Shown: positions 12,279 to 24,084 of the stretch, in pieces | Numbering within the stretch: position 1 is the stretch's first letter | How the letters are laid out: each line of letters starts with the position of its first letter | Assembly: GCA_038363925.1 (NCBI GenBank) | Contig: JAQQWL010000004.1 | Coordinates: 2,852,001-2,916,000 of the forward strand | DNA: 64,000 bases | Direction: 5' to 3' | Origin: Apiospora phragmitis | Lineage: Eukaryota; Ascomycota; Sordariomycetes; Amphisphaeriales; Apiosporaceae | Notes under the pieces: generated by a model | Databases searched by the model: none | The model's input: only the letters and a program-made list of their open reading frames with translations | Told to the model about the DNA's origin: nothing | Position numbers and translations under genes: made by a program

Positions 12279-15200
12279 ATATAGTTTAATATTAAGTGGA
12301 TTATATTACTTTTAAAATTAATTCTTTAACTTTTTATTATTTTTATATAACTTAGTTTATTTATAACGTTTTAAATTAATTAATTACTAGTTACTTAATT
12401 CGTTACTCGATTTTAGATTCTTTTTATATATTTACGTACTATAACCTATTCGCTATAAAGATCGTTACGCTTTTTACCGGTAGCTCTCCGCTTTAACCAA
12501 CCCTTATTTTTACCTTTATTAATTATTAAACGCTTCCTTTTTATTTTCTCGTCTTATATTATTTAAATTTCCTTAATGATAAAGGCTTTTTTAAACGAAA
12601 ATAGCGATTCTTTAATTTTTAAATACTTTAAAAGCTTTAAATCAACCTTTTTAAAAAATATATTTAATTACGTAAAAAGGTTATTTTATAAATAATTTTA
12701 TTTATAACCTTTGCTATTTAGTTTATAATATTTAAAATTAATATGGAAAAGCTTTTTTATTAAGTAAAGACTTTATTTCTAATAAGAGAAAAGTGTTTAA
12801 TTATTTATTAAAAATTAAATAACGTTTAAAGGCTATAAGTATTAGTTATTCTTAAATATAACGAAATAAGCATAATTATTTCGAAAGGTATATTTAATTT
12901 ATTAAATACTTCGTTTAAATAATAAAAGAATAAACTAAATACGTTAAATTTAAGTTTATTACTTTTTTATAAAAATAATGAAATACGCGGTTTTAAAAGC
13001 GATAAAAAAAACTCGAGCTTCGTAATATAATTTATTATTACTTTAATAAATAATGAATTTTTTTAAATACGCGCTTATTAATAACGAATAAAGTATAATA
13101 ATTAATAATAAAAATATATAAAAAGGTATATTAAATATAATTATATTATTATTAATATAATATACCTTTAATTATATCGAAATATAGTTTTTATAACTAT
13201 TAAAAATTAAAAAATAATAACGACCCTTTTTTTATAACTTAATATACTTATTAAAATATTTGATTTAATTTAAGCTTATTTTATAATTAGTTTAACCGTT
13301 AAAAGTCGGTTTAAGTATTTAATTACTTAATATATTATATTCGAGAGCTTAATTTATAACGTAGTATTAATTTTATATAATTAAAACCGGCGGGATGTAT
13401 TAAACCTATGTATTAATATATATAATAAACGTTATTTATTTTTAATTATTAAACTATACCTACTTTAGTTTTTTATAATAATCGAGGCGTTTTATAATAA
13501 ATATTAACTTAATTATACTTCTTATAAAGCTAGTCTCGTTAAAATTATATATATTTTTATTAAAAGTATTATATTTCGGTTTAATATTCATAACTTATTT
13601 AAACTAGTTAAAATAATATATAAATCTTTATAAAAAGCCCTTTAATAATTATATTAACGATTTATTCGACTTTTTAAGTTTAATTCACGATTAATAAAAC
13701 GCTTAACTTAGTATTTATTAGCGCGTTCGCTGCCGCGTAACGCTATAAAAAAAATAGCTATAACGTGGTTTACTCTTAAGTTAATTATATTACTAAGTCG
13801 GCTATTCTTTTTTCTAACTTATATAATTAAACTTTAATACGTAATATCTCTATAACTATAATACCGATTTAATTAAAAAAAAAATGGTGTCGTTTTAATA
13901 ATTTAAGCGACGTAAAAAGGTCTGAATTAAATTATCTAAAGAACTGTTACGAAAATGTACGACGCCCGCTAAGCTACTCTAGGCGACCGACTCTTAGATA
14001 TCGAACCTCGACACGAAATCCGATATTTATAATATAAATTAAATCCAATTAAAAAGAAAATGCTTCGTAATTATATAATTAATTTAAATACCTAAGGGAT
14101 ACCTCTTAATATTAATATTATAAAAAATATGGCTAATTTTTTTTTTTCAAATCGCACGGCGGCGACCACGTCGGTAAGCACTAGGTTAAACGCTTTATCA
14201 ACCGCAACCCGGGTCTTAAAACTCGAATAAACCGTCGATATAATTACTAAAAAGCTTTTTCTAAAAATACAGGTATTATCTCCAGCTAGTTCGCGTTAAT
14301 TGCGAATATTAAAACTAAATACGGTATTTTAAACGAAAATATATAGAATTTTAACGAAACCGGATTTATAATAAACATAATTAAGTTAATACTCGTTATA
14401 ATAAAGTTAATACTCGTTATAATACGCGCGGATTATTATAAATAAGTAAAATCGGTCTAGCTTAATAATCGAGAATAATTAATAGTTATTAAATATATTA
14501 ATTTATATAACTAATATATTCCGTCGTTTTTAATCGTTTAAAATTAATATTACCTCGTAAATTAGTCTCGTAAAAATAACCTACCGAGCGATTAAGTAAT
14601 TAAACCGACTTTTAACGGCTAAATTAATAATGAAACGAGCTTAAACTAGATTCGATATTTCGATAAATATATTAAAGTACGGACGAAAAGCCTTTATCGC
14701 CTCTTAATCTTAAACGGTTACGAAAGCTATATTTCGGCCGAATTCGAAGTATAGTATAAAAATAATATTATTACTACGCTTAATATACCTTTTTACTTTT
14801 CTTACTTATTTTAGTTTTTAAAATTATACTTTATTCGCTATTAAAGCGTATTTATTTAAAAAAAACCGAGCTATTTATTAAAGCGTTAATAAATTATATT
14901 ATAAAACTAGAGTTTTTTATCGCTTTTAAAGCCGCGTATTTTATTATTTTATAAAAAATAATATTAAATCTAGATTTAATATATCTAGTTTAATACTTTA
15001 TTACCTAAACGAAATAATTAATAAATTAAATATACGTTTTTAAACGCTTATATTTAACTCGTCGCGGTTAAGGACGGCTATTATCTATAACCTCTAAACG
15101 CCATATAATTTTTAATAAACGATTAAATATATTACTTTTATTAATAAAATGGTTTTTACTTATTAAAAAGATCCTCGATATTAATTTTAAATACTATAAA

Positions 15201-16019
15201 CTAAATAATAAAATATATATATATATAATAATATATAAAATAATATTTATAAAGGATTAAATACGTATTTTATAAAAAGTTAATTTAATATTTTTAAGCG
15301 TTAAAAAGTTAATAAATCGCGCGTTTAATTTAAAGGAGCCCTTATTATATAGAAATTCTAAAAGCTATAGGACGAGAAGGTAAAAAAGGAGCGTTTAGCG
15401 ACTAACAAATACGGAACGAGGGGTTTATCGAGACGAAAAGCGACCGGTAGAAGGCGCTATAATATCTACCGCGAAACAGGTTATATATAATACGCGAATA
15501 TATTAAAATAATATAAAATTAAGTAACGAATTTAATAAAAACCAATTTTAATTAATTTAAAGCGTTAAGATTAAATTAATTTATATAAAAGTAGTAAGGT
15601 ATAAAAAAAGTGGCAGACTTAATAATATAGCCGACTTAATAATAAACCACGTTATTTCTTATCTTAATTATATTCGAAAATACTCCTTAAGTATTTAAAT
15701 TAATTATATAATCACGAATTACCTCTTTTTTAATTATATTTAATTTATATTATTAATATTAAATATTGTTTTATAAAGTTTAGTTAATATTTTAATAATA
15801 TTAAATAATATAAAAAACCTTAAACGTTTTCGTAATACCTTTTTTACTTAAAAGGTTTATAAAAGCTCTCGTCCCTTAACTTATTAAAATGATTAAATCT
15901 TTTTTAAATTAAATAAGTATTATAATTATAAAGTTATTACGCGTTAAAGTTTAAATATATAAGAAAATTAAAAACATAGGCTAAAAAGTTAATATAATTC
16001 GTTTAATAATTAACCACGT
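12279..16019 (-). mobile_element. pogo-type transposon relic, lineage 1, split by a nested copy
   Basis: A minus-strand element of about 1.85 kb is present in two pieces, 12,279-13,762 and 15,655-16,019. Its left end is ATATAGTTTAATATTAAG (from ACGTGGTTTA...) after a TA. Its right end is TTAACCACGT before a TA. Joining the pieces across the inserted copy gives continuous homology with other members, with one TA at the joint. On the minus strand the C-terminal coding region lies around 12,480-12,600. Every frame is broken by RIP-type stops. Confidence 0.8.
13763..15652 (+). mobile_element. pogo/Fot1-type transposon relic, lineage 1, nested
   Basis: This is the best-delimited member, 1,890 bp, flanked by TA at 13,761-13,762 and 15,653-15,654. 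The ends are ACGTGGTTTACTCTTAAG and the complementary TTAATAATAAACCACGT. Both ends also carry a second GTCGGC/GCCGAC block, so the inverted repeat is composite. Internally it carries the decayed DDE_1 transposase and a zinc-knuckle end. A 21-bp tandem duplication inside it (14,383-14,424) is not seen in other copies. Confidence 0.85.
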
Positions 16020-19000
16020 TATATTAATTAACTTAATTATTTATAATATAACTTAGTTATTAAAATAAAATTATATATTCTTCTTATTTTAAACTATATA
16101 TTAAAATATTAAAAATGCTTTATATTTAATTAATTCTTGATATATTTTAATAACCTTTTCTATTGATTTTTATACGTGTAATAAAAAAATGCGCGCTATA
16201 ATAATTTTTAAAATCTTTTAAAAAAGAGTCGGCTTAAAATAGCTTATGAATTTTATATTTAAAAAAGATTTATTATAAAAAGATTTATTATAAAAAGATT
16301 TATTATAAAAAGATTTAAATAAAATAATAATTAACGTTATAAACATTTTATTATACTAATTATATATATTATAATATATATTAAAAGTAAACTAACGAAT
16401 TATTTTAAGAATAAATATTTATTAAAATAATATTTAAAATTATTACGAATTAAATAAACATTAAATTTAATAACATAAAGTTCTCGCCGCTTAAGCGAAA
16501 TACGAATAATTAATGAAATAAACCTATTCGTTATTTTAAATAAAACTTTTTAAAATAGGCGATTTTATTTAAAGTTTCGAAAAAGCTTTAAATTTAAAAA
16601 AAACGTTAAGGAATATATAGCTTTATTCGAATAATTATTATTAAAATTAATAAACCAATTTTATACGTTAACTTGTTTATTTAAAAATTAATAATTAATA
16701 AAGAATATATTAAAAATTACATATATTATATTTATAGTAATTAATTAAATATTTAATCGTTTTAAAAAAGTAATTTTATTTATTAAAGTTTATAAATTAA
16801 ATATTCGTTTAATATATATTAAATTAATTCATAAAATTAAGTAATTTATAATACTATAAAATAAACGTATAAATTAAATTATAAATATTAAAATAAAGAT
16901 ATTTATAAAGTGTTATAATAACTTAATATAAAACTTTATATTATAATCTTTAAGTTATAGTCTTAATATTTTTATAAATTAACTTAATATTAAAGTTTAA
17001 CTTTTAATAATAAACTAAGTTAATAACGCTTTAAAAGATTAAAATATATACGTATATTATAAAAGGTAAATGAGCTTATATTAAAATATAAAAACTTTAA
17101 AAAAAAGTTTTATATTTTTATTTATTTTTCTTATATCTTTTTAATTAAAATAAATAAGTTACTTTATAAAAGATTTTTTTCTTTTAAAAATAATAGCCGT
17201 AAAATTAAAACACGTATAAAATAGTAAAAAAATTAAGTTTAAACTAATAATATTATACGATTTTAATAAATATAAGTGCCTCGCACGACTCGTTTAAATT
17301 ATATTAGAAAATAATTAAAATCTTATACTCTTTTCTTTATATTTATACGAGTTTTTTAATATAATAAAGCCGCGTTTTAATTATTTAAATTAATTAATAT
17401 TAAATAGTATTAATATATATTAACTCTTTATATATATACTATTATTATAGCGTATAAGTTATGTGTTTTTAATATTTAATTATATTATTTTATATACATA
17501 ATAAACATTTTATTTTAAATAATTTATTTATATTAAACTATTTAAATTATATTTTTTATATCTACTTTTTAAGTACTTTTTACTTTTCGGCTTTATTAAT
17601 TCGTTTAAATCATTTATTTTAATTTTTAAAAAGATTAATTCTTTTTAAATTTAAATTAATTCGAACTTTAATTATAATATTATTTAAACGAGAAAAACTC
17701 TTTTTAATAAAAGTTATTATAATTTAAATTTTATTATATTTTTTAATTATAATAATTAAAATAAAGAACTTAACTTTAATAAATAATTAATAATTTAAAT
17801 TATAAATTTATAAAATATATAATAAAATAAGTAATTAAATAATAATATAAATGAATAATAAAAATTAAAATATATTTATTTATAAAAGTAGAATATCTTT
17901 ATTTAAATAAATAATAAAAGTTAAAATAAATTCATTTATTAAATATAATACCTTTCTTTAAATAAATAAAACATTTCTCACCTATTTTTTAATTTTTATT
18001 TTTCTTTAAATAAATCCTTATTAATAATATTAATTAAATCGTTATTAAATTTATTAATATAATTATTATTTCGGTTATTAAAATAATTAAAATCTAGTTT
18101 TTATATATTAACCTTATTCAACTTAATATAGCTATAAAAATAAGAAATCGTTATTTTTAAATTTTAAAACTTTATAAAATTTAAATTAATTTAGAAATAT
18201 ACGGTTTATATTTTTTTAAGTAACCTTATTAAATTAATATAGGAAATATTTATATAATTCTTAATCTCTTATTTTAAAAATTATAATTAAATCTATATAT
18301 TTTATAATCTCTTATATAAATTAAATTAAATATTTTAATAAAACTAATAATAAAATATAAATATTATAAGTAAAACTTAAGTTTTTCCCTTTTTAAACTT
18401 TATAATAAAAGCTTTTAATTTATCATATATATTTTATATATAAATAAAGGCTCGTTAAGAAAGTAATATATTTTTTATTTTATAATTTAAGTAATACTTT
18501 AATAAAAGTTTTAAAAATTATTTTAATTTTCGTTAATAATAATTAATCTTTTTCAGTTAGAGACTTTTATTAAAATCCTCGTTATTAATATTATATTAAA
18601 TATATATTTAAATAATTTAAAATACTTAAAAAATAAAAGTATTTTATATATAAAGTTTTATTACTTAATAATATTTATTAAATAATTAAGAAACGCTCTT
18701 ATTATATAATTAAATATTATAAAAATATAAAAGAATATTAAAATTATTAATATTATTTAAAAGAATTTCTTATTGCTTTATTAATAATTAATTAAGATTT
18801 ATATATTTCGTACTTCTTTTATTAAATACTAATTCGGTAAATCCGAGTTTTAAAATTTAAATATAAAAGTAACGGAATACTTTTTAATATAAATAAAATA
18901 ATAATATTAAATAAAATTTCTTTTTATTACTTTTATATATATATATATTTAATATACTTAAGCCGGTATAATAATTATTAATTTATTTAAAATCGTGTAT

Positions 19001-19888
19001 AAAAAAATAAAATATTAAATCTTATATATAATATTTAATTCTATACGGTTTAAATAATAAAAACAAGTTTTAAAATTTTGTTTTATATTTAAGTTTTTAA
19101 TTAATTATTAAATATATTTAAATATTTAAGATAAATCTCGTTTAAAGGTTATTTTTATTTTATACCTATTAATAAGAACGTTTTAAATTAAAAGAAATAT
19201 ATAAGTTTTATAAAAAGAAACTTTTTAATTTAAAATATAATTTTAAACTATAAGTAGTACTCGGGTATTATTATTTATAATGCCGTAATAAACTTAATAA
19301 ATAAAATTTAAATTATAGGTTTAAACGTTAATTTTAAAGAAATAAAAATATACTTATTTTATATAAGCGTATTTTACTCTTTAATCTTTATTAAACTCTA
19401 CTCGTAATAATTATTATTTAAATAAATAATATTTTATAATATAAATCGAAGAATTTATATCGTTTAACTTATAATTAATATTATTATAAACTTCTTTTCT
19501 TAATATAAAGCTAATAAAAGAATTAAGGGTAAAAGTAATAATATTATTATTATTTTCGTTATTAAAAGAATAATTTAAAGTAAAACCTAATAAATATTTT
19601 AAATAAAAATATTTATTTATATATTATTTTAATAAAATAATATAATATAGTATAATCTACCTTAAAATAATTATAAATACTATAAATTAAATAAAAAGAA
19701 ATTTATTTAAATAATGTTATTTAAAAAAATTATTTTATTAAAAGAATAATAACGAAGATAATCTTTTATAAAAATAAATAGTTATTTAAAATATTAATTT
19801 ATTCGAATTAAGATTAATTATAAAATAACTACTTCTCGAGTAATTTCTTATTATATTAATTTAATTTAAAATATTTAATAAATACTTA
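16020..19888. other. featureless A/T-rich stretch with one short tandem repeat
   Basis: Nearly pure A/T with no recognisable coding motif. The only clear structure is a 15-bp unit AAAAAGATTTATTAT repeated about 3.7 times at 16,262-16,316. Scattered C and G suggest ancient transposon material, but no family can be named. Confidence 0.6.
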
Positions 19889-21892
19889 TCGTGGTTTATT
19901 ATATATTAGAACATATTATATATCGAAACACTTTCTTAATTCTTTTAACTACTTAAACTTTAACGCGTAATATCTTTATTATTATAATGCCTATTTAATC
20001 TAAAGAAACTCGTATATTATTAGCGATATAAGCGACGCGAGCTCCGATAAATCCTTTAAATAAAAGAGCTGCTGCGAAAACGTTTAACGTCCTTCTTTTA
20101 ACTCTATATTATTGAATTACCGGCCGAGCTACGCGACGCGAAATTTAATAGCGACGGTATAAATTAAATCTAGTTAAAAAAGAGGTGCTTTATAATTATA
20201 TAATCGATCTAAATACCCGAGGGATGCCTATTAATTTAGGTATTATAGGAGATATAGTTAATCTCCTTTTGAAGTCGCGCGGCAGCGACCGCGTCGGTAA
20301 ATATTAAGTTAGGCGCTTTATTAACCGTAACCTAGACCTTAAGACTTAAATAAACCGTCGATACGATTACTAAAGGGCTTTTTATAGAGATACCGGTATT
20401 ATTTCCGGCTAATTCGCGTTAATCGTAAATATAAAGGCTAAATACGGCATTTTAAACGAAGATATATAGAATTTTAACGAGACCGGCTTTATAATAGGCA
20501 TAATCGAGTTAATACTCGTTATAACACGCGCCGATTAACGTGAGAGGGCGAAGTCGATCTAGCCTAGTAATCGGGAATAGCTAACGGCTATTAAATATAT
20601 TAATTTATAAAGCTAGTATATTCCGCCGTTCTTAATCGTTTTTAGCGTATATTACCTTGCGAACTAGGCTCGCGAATGCGACCTACCGGGCGACTAGGTA
20701 ATCAAACCGACTTCTAACGGCTAGACTGAAAACGAGACGGGCCTGGACTGGATTCGGTATTTCGATAAGTATACCAGGGCGCGGATAAAGGGCTCTTATC
20801 GCCTCTTAATCCTAAACGGTTACGAAAGCTATATTTCGGCCAAATTCGAAGAATATTATAAGAATAACGGTATTATTACGCTTAATATACTTCCTTACTT
20901 TTCTTATTTACTTTAGTTTTTAAATATAATACTTTATTCGCTATTAAAGCGAGCATATTCGAAAGAAATTAAGCTATTTATTAAAACGTCGATAAATTAT
21001 ATTACGAAGTTAAAGTTCTTTATCGCTTTTAAGGCCGCATATTTTATTATTTTTATAAAAAATAATATTAAATCTAGATTTAACGCCTCTAGTTTAATAC
21101 TTTACTATCCGGACGAGGTAGTTAATAAGTTAAATATACGTTTACGGACGCCTATACCTAGCTCGTCACGTCTGGGGACGGTTAGCACCTATAACCCCTA
21201 AACGTTATCTAACCCCTAATAAACGACTAAAGACTTGTTACAGTGTGTGTGGACTAACCACTGCGCCATAAAGCAAAAGCTTCGGAAATGACTCTTCGGG
21301 TCATTTCTGTCCAATTCTACGCCTTAAGTGCTACCCCGCGGGGGACCAACCCGCCGATCGTAACAAGACTTTACTTTTATTAAAAATAAGGTCTCTACTT
21401 ATTAAGGAAACTTTTTAACGCTTATTTTAAATATTATAAACTAAATAACGAAGGGTATAAATAAAATAGCTTATAAAATAACCTTTATACGCGACTAAAT
21501 ATATATATTAAAAGAGGCTAATTTAGTACAGTACTTTCTAAACGCCGTAGAGCTAAAAAGATACTTGTCTAGCTTAAAACAGCCCTTACTATATAGGAAT
21601 TTTAAAAGCTACAGGACGAGAAGGTAAAAAGGAAGCGTCCAGCGACTAATAAAGGCGAAATAGGGGGTCCGTCGAAGCGGAGGGCAACCGGTAGAAGGCG
21701 CTATAATATCTACGGCGAGACAGGCTATAATACGCGAACATATAAAAAAGAGGTAGATTTAAATAGCGATTCCGATAGCGAGTAATTTAAATTAATTTAA
21801 AGCGTTATAATTAAATTAACCTATATAAAAGTAGTAAAGAGTTAAAAAGGTGTTTTAGTATGTGATACGTTCCGGTATATAGTAAACTATAT
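19889..21892 (+). mobile_element. pogo/Fot1-type transposon relic, least mutated copy
   Basis: The ends are inverted repeats of about 45 bp, CGTGGTTTATTATATATTAG at the left and its complement ending AAACTATAT before a TA. Their inner part differs from other copies, so this is a sub-family. From 20,800 one frame reads RLLILNGYESYISAKFEEY, then NNGIITLNILPY and a phenylalanine-rich run. This is the DDE_1 core of pogo-like transposases, which cut and paste through a D-D-D/E triad. After it come KRAY, FIAFKAAYF, RLRTPIPSSSR and, at 21,693-21,740, a CCHC knuckle reading YNIYGETGYNTRTY with Cys and His codons turned to Tyr. It contains a later 130-bp insertion. Confidence 0.85.
21236..21365. mobile_element. 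130-bp solo-LTR-like insertion, not RIP-mutated
   Basis: This GC-richer insert starts TGTTAC, ends GTAACA and is flanked by the direct repeat AGACT (21,231-21,235 and 21,366-21,370). TG...CA ends with a 5-bp target duplication are the marks of an LTR; the size fits a solo LTR of a miniature (TRIM/SMART-like) retrotransposon. Removing it restores continuity with the other pogo copies. It contains CA and TG freely, so it arrived after RIP or was too short to be hit. It also holds a perfect 8-bp hairpin (GAAATGAC/GTCATTTC, 21,285-21,307) and, on the minus strand at 21,254-21,268, TGGCGCAGTGGTTAG, which fits a Pol III A box; no B box was found. Confidence 0.8.
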
Positions 21893-22190
21893 TATTCTTT
21901 AGAGATTATTATTTAACCGTTTTCGTAAAATCGATATAATTATCGCGTAATAATAAAAATAAATTCTTTTAAAAATAATCTTTCTTAATACTAGGGTTAC
22001 TTTTTTATAATTAAGTTTTTTTTAAGTATTATTATTTTTTAATCGTTAGATTCCGTCGTTATTATATTATAATATTTTAGCGGTTTTTTTTAAGAATTAA
22101 CCGGTCTTTTATATATTTATTAAGTATATAATATTATTATTATTTTAATAGGCCGTTTAAAATAAATTATTATAAAATATATTAAACATA

Positions 22191-22880
22191 ACGTGGTTTA
22201 TTATTAAATAAACTATATTATTTCTCGAACTAATTTTTTAATTTTTATATATATTTAAAGTTTAATACGTAATAACTTTATAATTATAATGCTTATTTAA
22301 TTTAATAAAGATTTATTCGTTTTAATAATTTAAGCGAAAGAGTTATTACGAAAACGTACGACGTCTTTGTTTTAATTATATTTAATTTATATTATAAATA
22401 TAATTCCGCGTCGTAAAGTTCTGCTATTAATTCGATAATATAAAATAAAATAAGAGTTATTTCGTAATTATATAATCGATTTAAATACTCGAGAAATACT
22501 TTTAAATATAGCTAATCTTTTTACCGCGTTGCGCGGCGGCGAGTGCGTTAATAACTACTAGGTTAAGCGTTTTATTAACCGTAATTTAAATTTAAAGACT
22601 TAAATAAATCGTTATTACGATTATTAAAAGGCTTTTTATAAAGATTTAAATATTATTTTTAACTATTTTAAACTAGTTATAAATATAAAGGCGAAATATA
22701 ATATCTTTAACGAAAATATATATAATTTTAATGAAATTAGTTTTATAATAAATTTAATTAAGTTAATACTCGTTATAATATATATTATTTATTATAAAAA
22801 GGCGGGATTAATATATTTTAATAATTAAAAATAAGTAATACCTATTAAATATATTAATTTAATAATATAATTAATACTTA
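22191..22880 (+). mobile_element. pogo-type transposon relic, 3'-truncated
   Basis: It begins ACGTGGTTTATTATTAAATA after a TA and follows the left third of the lineage elements, including a less mutated ACCGCGTTGCGCGGCGGCGA block near 22,525. Similarity ends near 22,880, next to an LTR-like repeat. Confidence 0.7.
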
Positions 22881-22909
22881 CTTTTAAAGCGAGATTATAA
22901 TAACTTAAA

Positions 22910-23225
22910 TGTAACGAACGCTATCTAGGTTTTAAAAGAAACCTAGTAAGACGTACTAGGGTTTATATTAATAATATAAGAGAGTACCTAGACATGCGAT
23001 AGAAGTAACGCTTTTATTAATACAACGTGTAATAGCCGGGTCGTAACGTAGTAATAAAGGGTTAAGTGAAGGTATTTACGTAATAGAGTCGTTAAGGCTG
23101 TTTATTTTACTAATGGGTTAAGATTAATATTTAAATTAATTACTAAAGTAAAGAGTATTTATATAAAATATATAGAGAATGTTCATTGTTATAAATTTAA
23201 TCCCTCTTTTACTAATTCCCTTACA
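22910..23225 (+). repeat. LTR-like repeat, copy C
   Basis: This is the best-preserved member of the dispersed repeat also seen at 1,840-2,485, 11,170-11,620 and 23,889-24,084. It starts TGTAACGAACG and ends CCCTTACA, that is TG...CA with TGTAA/TTACA inverted ends. It includes a perfect hairpin CTAGGTTT/AAACCTAG at 22,925-22,946. It is moderately RIP-altered. No target duplication was found, so it may be the 5' LTR of a larger lost element. Confidence 0.5.
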
Positions 23226-23602
23226 TCGCGTTATTAGCTTGTGATCTATTTTAGTCGGCTCACTTGGATCGTCATGATCTATTGGCTCCTGGTTCACTGG
23301 GAGTGTCGTGATCCCGTTACGTGACTTGGTGTACTGTCCATTCCTGTCTGTTCAGTTCGTGTCATCCCTAGGGTGCTGTCCGGTGATGGCTGTGTCGGGT
23401 ATTGTTTATTACCGTGGTACTGCTTATTGTGGTGCTGGTTATCGTGGTGCTAGTTATCGTGGCTGGTGCAGTGGGGTTTTGTTATCGTAAGTGGGGTCGT
23501 GGTTGCTGACTGGCGGGGTTGCTTATGTTAGGTTTCGTACGCGCTTCGGGTCATCTTGGTTCCATCCCGAAGGTGGATACTGGCCGTATCGTTGGGTCAG
23601 GT
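23226..23602. other. G/T-rich island without RIP signature
   Basis: About 380 bp of normal CA/TG content sit between RIP-mutated repeats. The plus strand is strongly G+T skewed. At 23,409-23,466 a 15-bp unit of the type TTATCGTGGTGCTGG is repeated about four times. A 60-codon frame crosses it, but this follows from the repeat and no homology to a known protein is seen. It may be the internal or leader region of the element whose LTR-like copy ends at 23,225. Nothing is recognisable between 23,603 and 23,826. Confidence 0.6.
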
Positions 23603-23826
23603 CGTAATATTAAAGCGATTATATAATTTTAAGCGTAACTTAACCTAGTTAATAAGCGCGTATAACTTTATTTATAATAATAAAACCTATTATACTATTA
23701 ATTAATCGTTAAAGCTAATATTATAATAATAATTAATATTCGATATAAATAGCTTAAAATAATACTTAAATAATATAAAAAGAGGTAATATATAAATATT
23801 AATTAAAATAAAGGGAACTTATGTAA

Positions 23827-23886
23827 CGAATCTTAAGATCTCGACGAGATTTAAAGATTTAACGAGACTAGATCTAGTAAGATTCG
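23827..23886. repeat. compound palindrome
   Basis: A 9-bp inverted repeat (CGAATCTTA at 23,827-23,835 and TAAGATTCG at 23,878-23,886) encloses two perfect palindromes, ATCTCGACGAGAT (23,838-23,850) and ACTAGATCTAGT (23,867-23,878). It adjoins the inverted LTR-like copy D. Function unknown. Confidence 0.8.
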
Positions 23887-23888
23887 CG

Positions 23889-24084
23889 TGATTTTTAAAC
23901 TAATAAAAAAGAGATTAAATATATAATAATAAACGTTTTTTATATATTTTATATAAATACTTTTTATTTTAATACTTAATTTAAATATTAATTTAACTTA
24001 TTAATAAAATAAATAGCCTTAATAGTTTTATTATATAAATAACTTTATTAAATTATTTTTATTATTATATTATAAATTAATATT
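23889..24084 (-). repeat. LTR-like repeat, copy D (inverted)
   Basis: Reverse-complement relative of the right half of copy C (matching about 23,095-23,225), heavily RIP-mutated. With copy C it brackets the G/T-rich island in inverted orientation. Its right edge merges with a minus-strand pogo fragment. Confidence 0.45.

Noticed and set aside
21254..21268. tRNA gene inside the 130-bp insert
   Set aside because: Only an A-box-like motif is present; no B box, no cloverleaf could be formed, and no terminator run fits.
23308..23490. 60-codon frame in the G/T-rich island
   Set aside because: Short, generated by a 15-bp tandem repeat, with no start context or homology.
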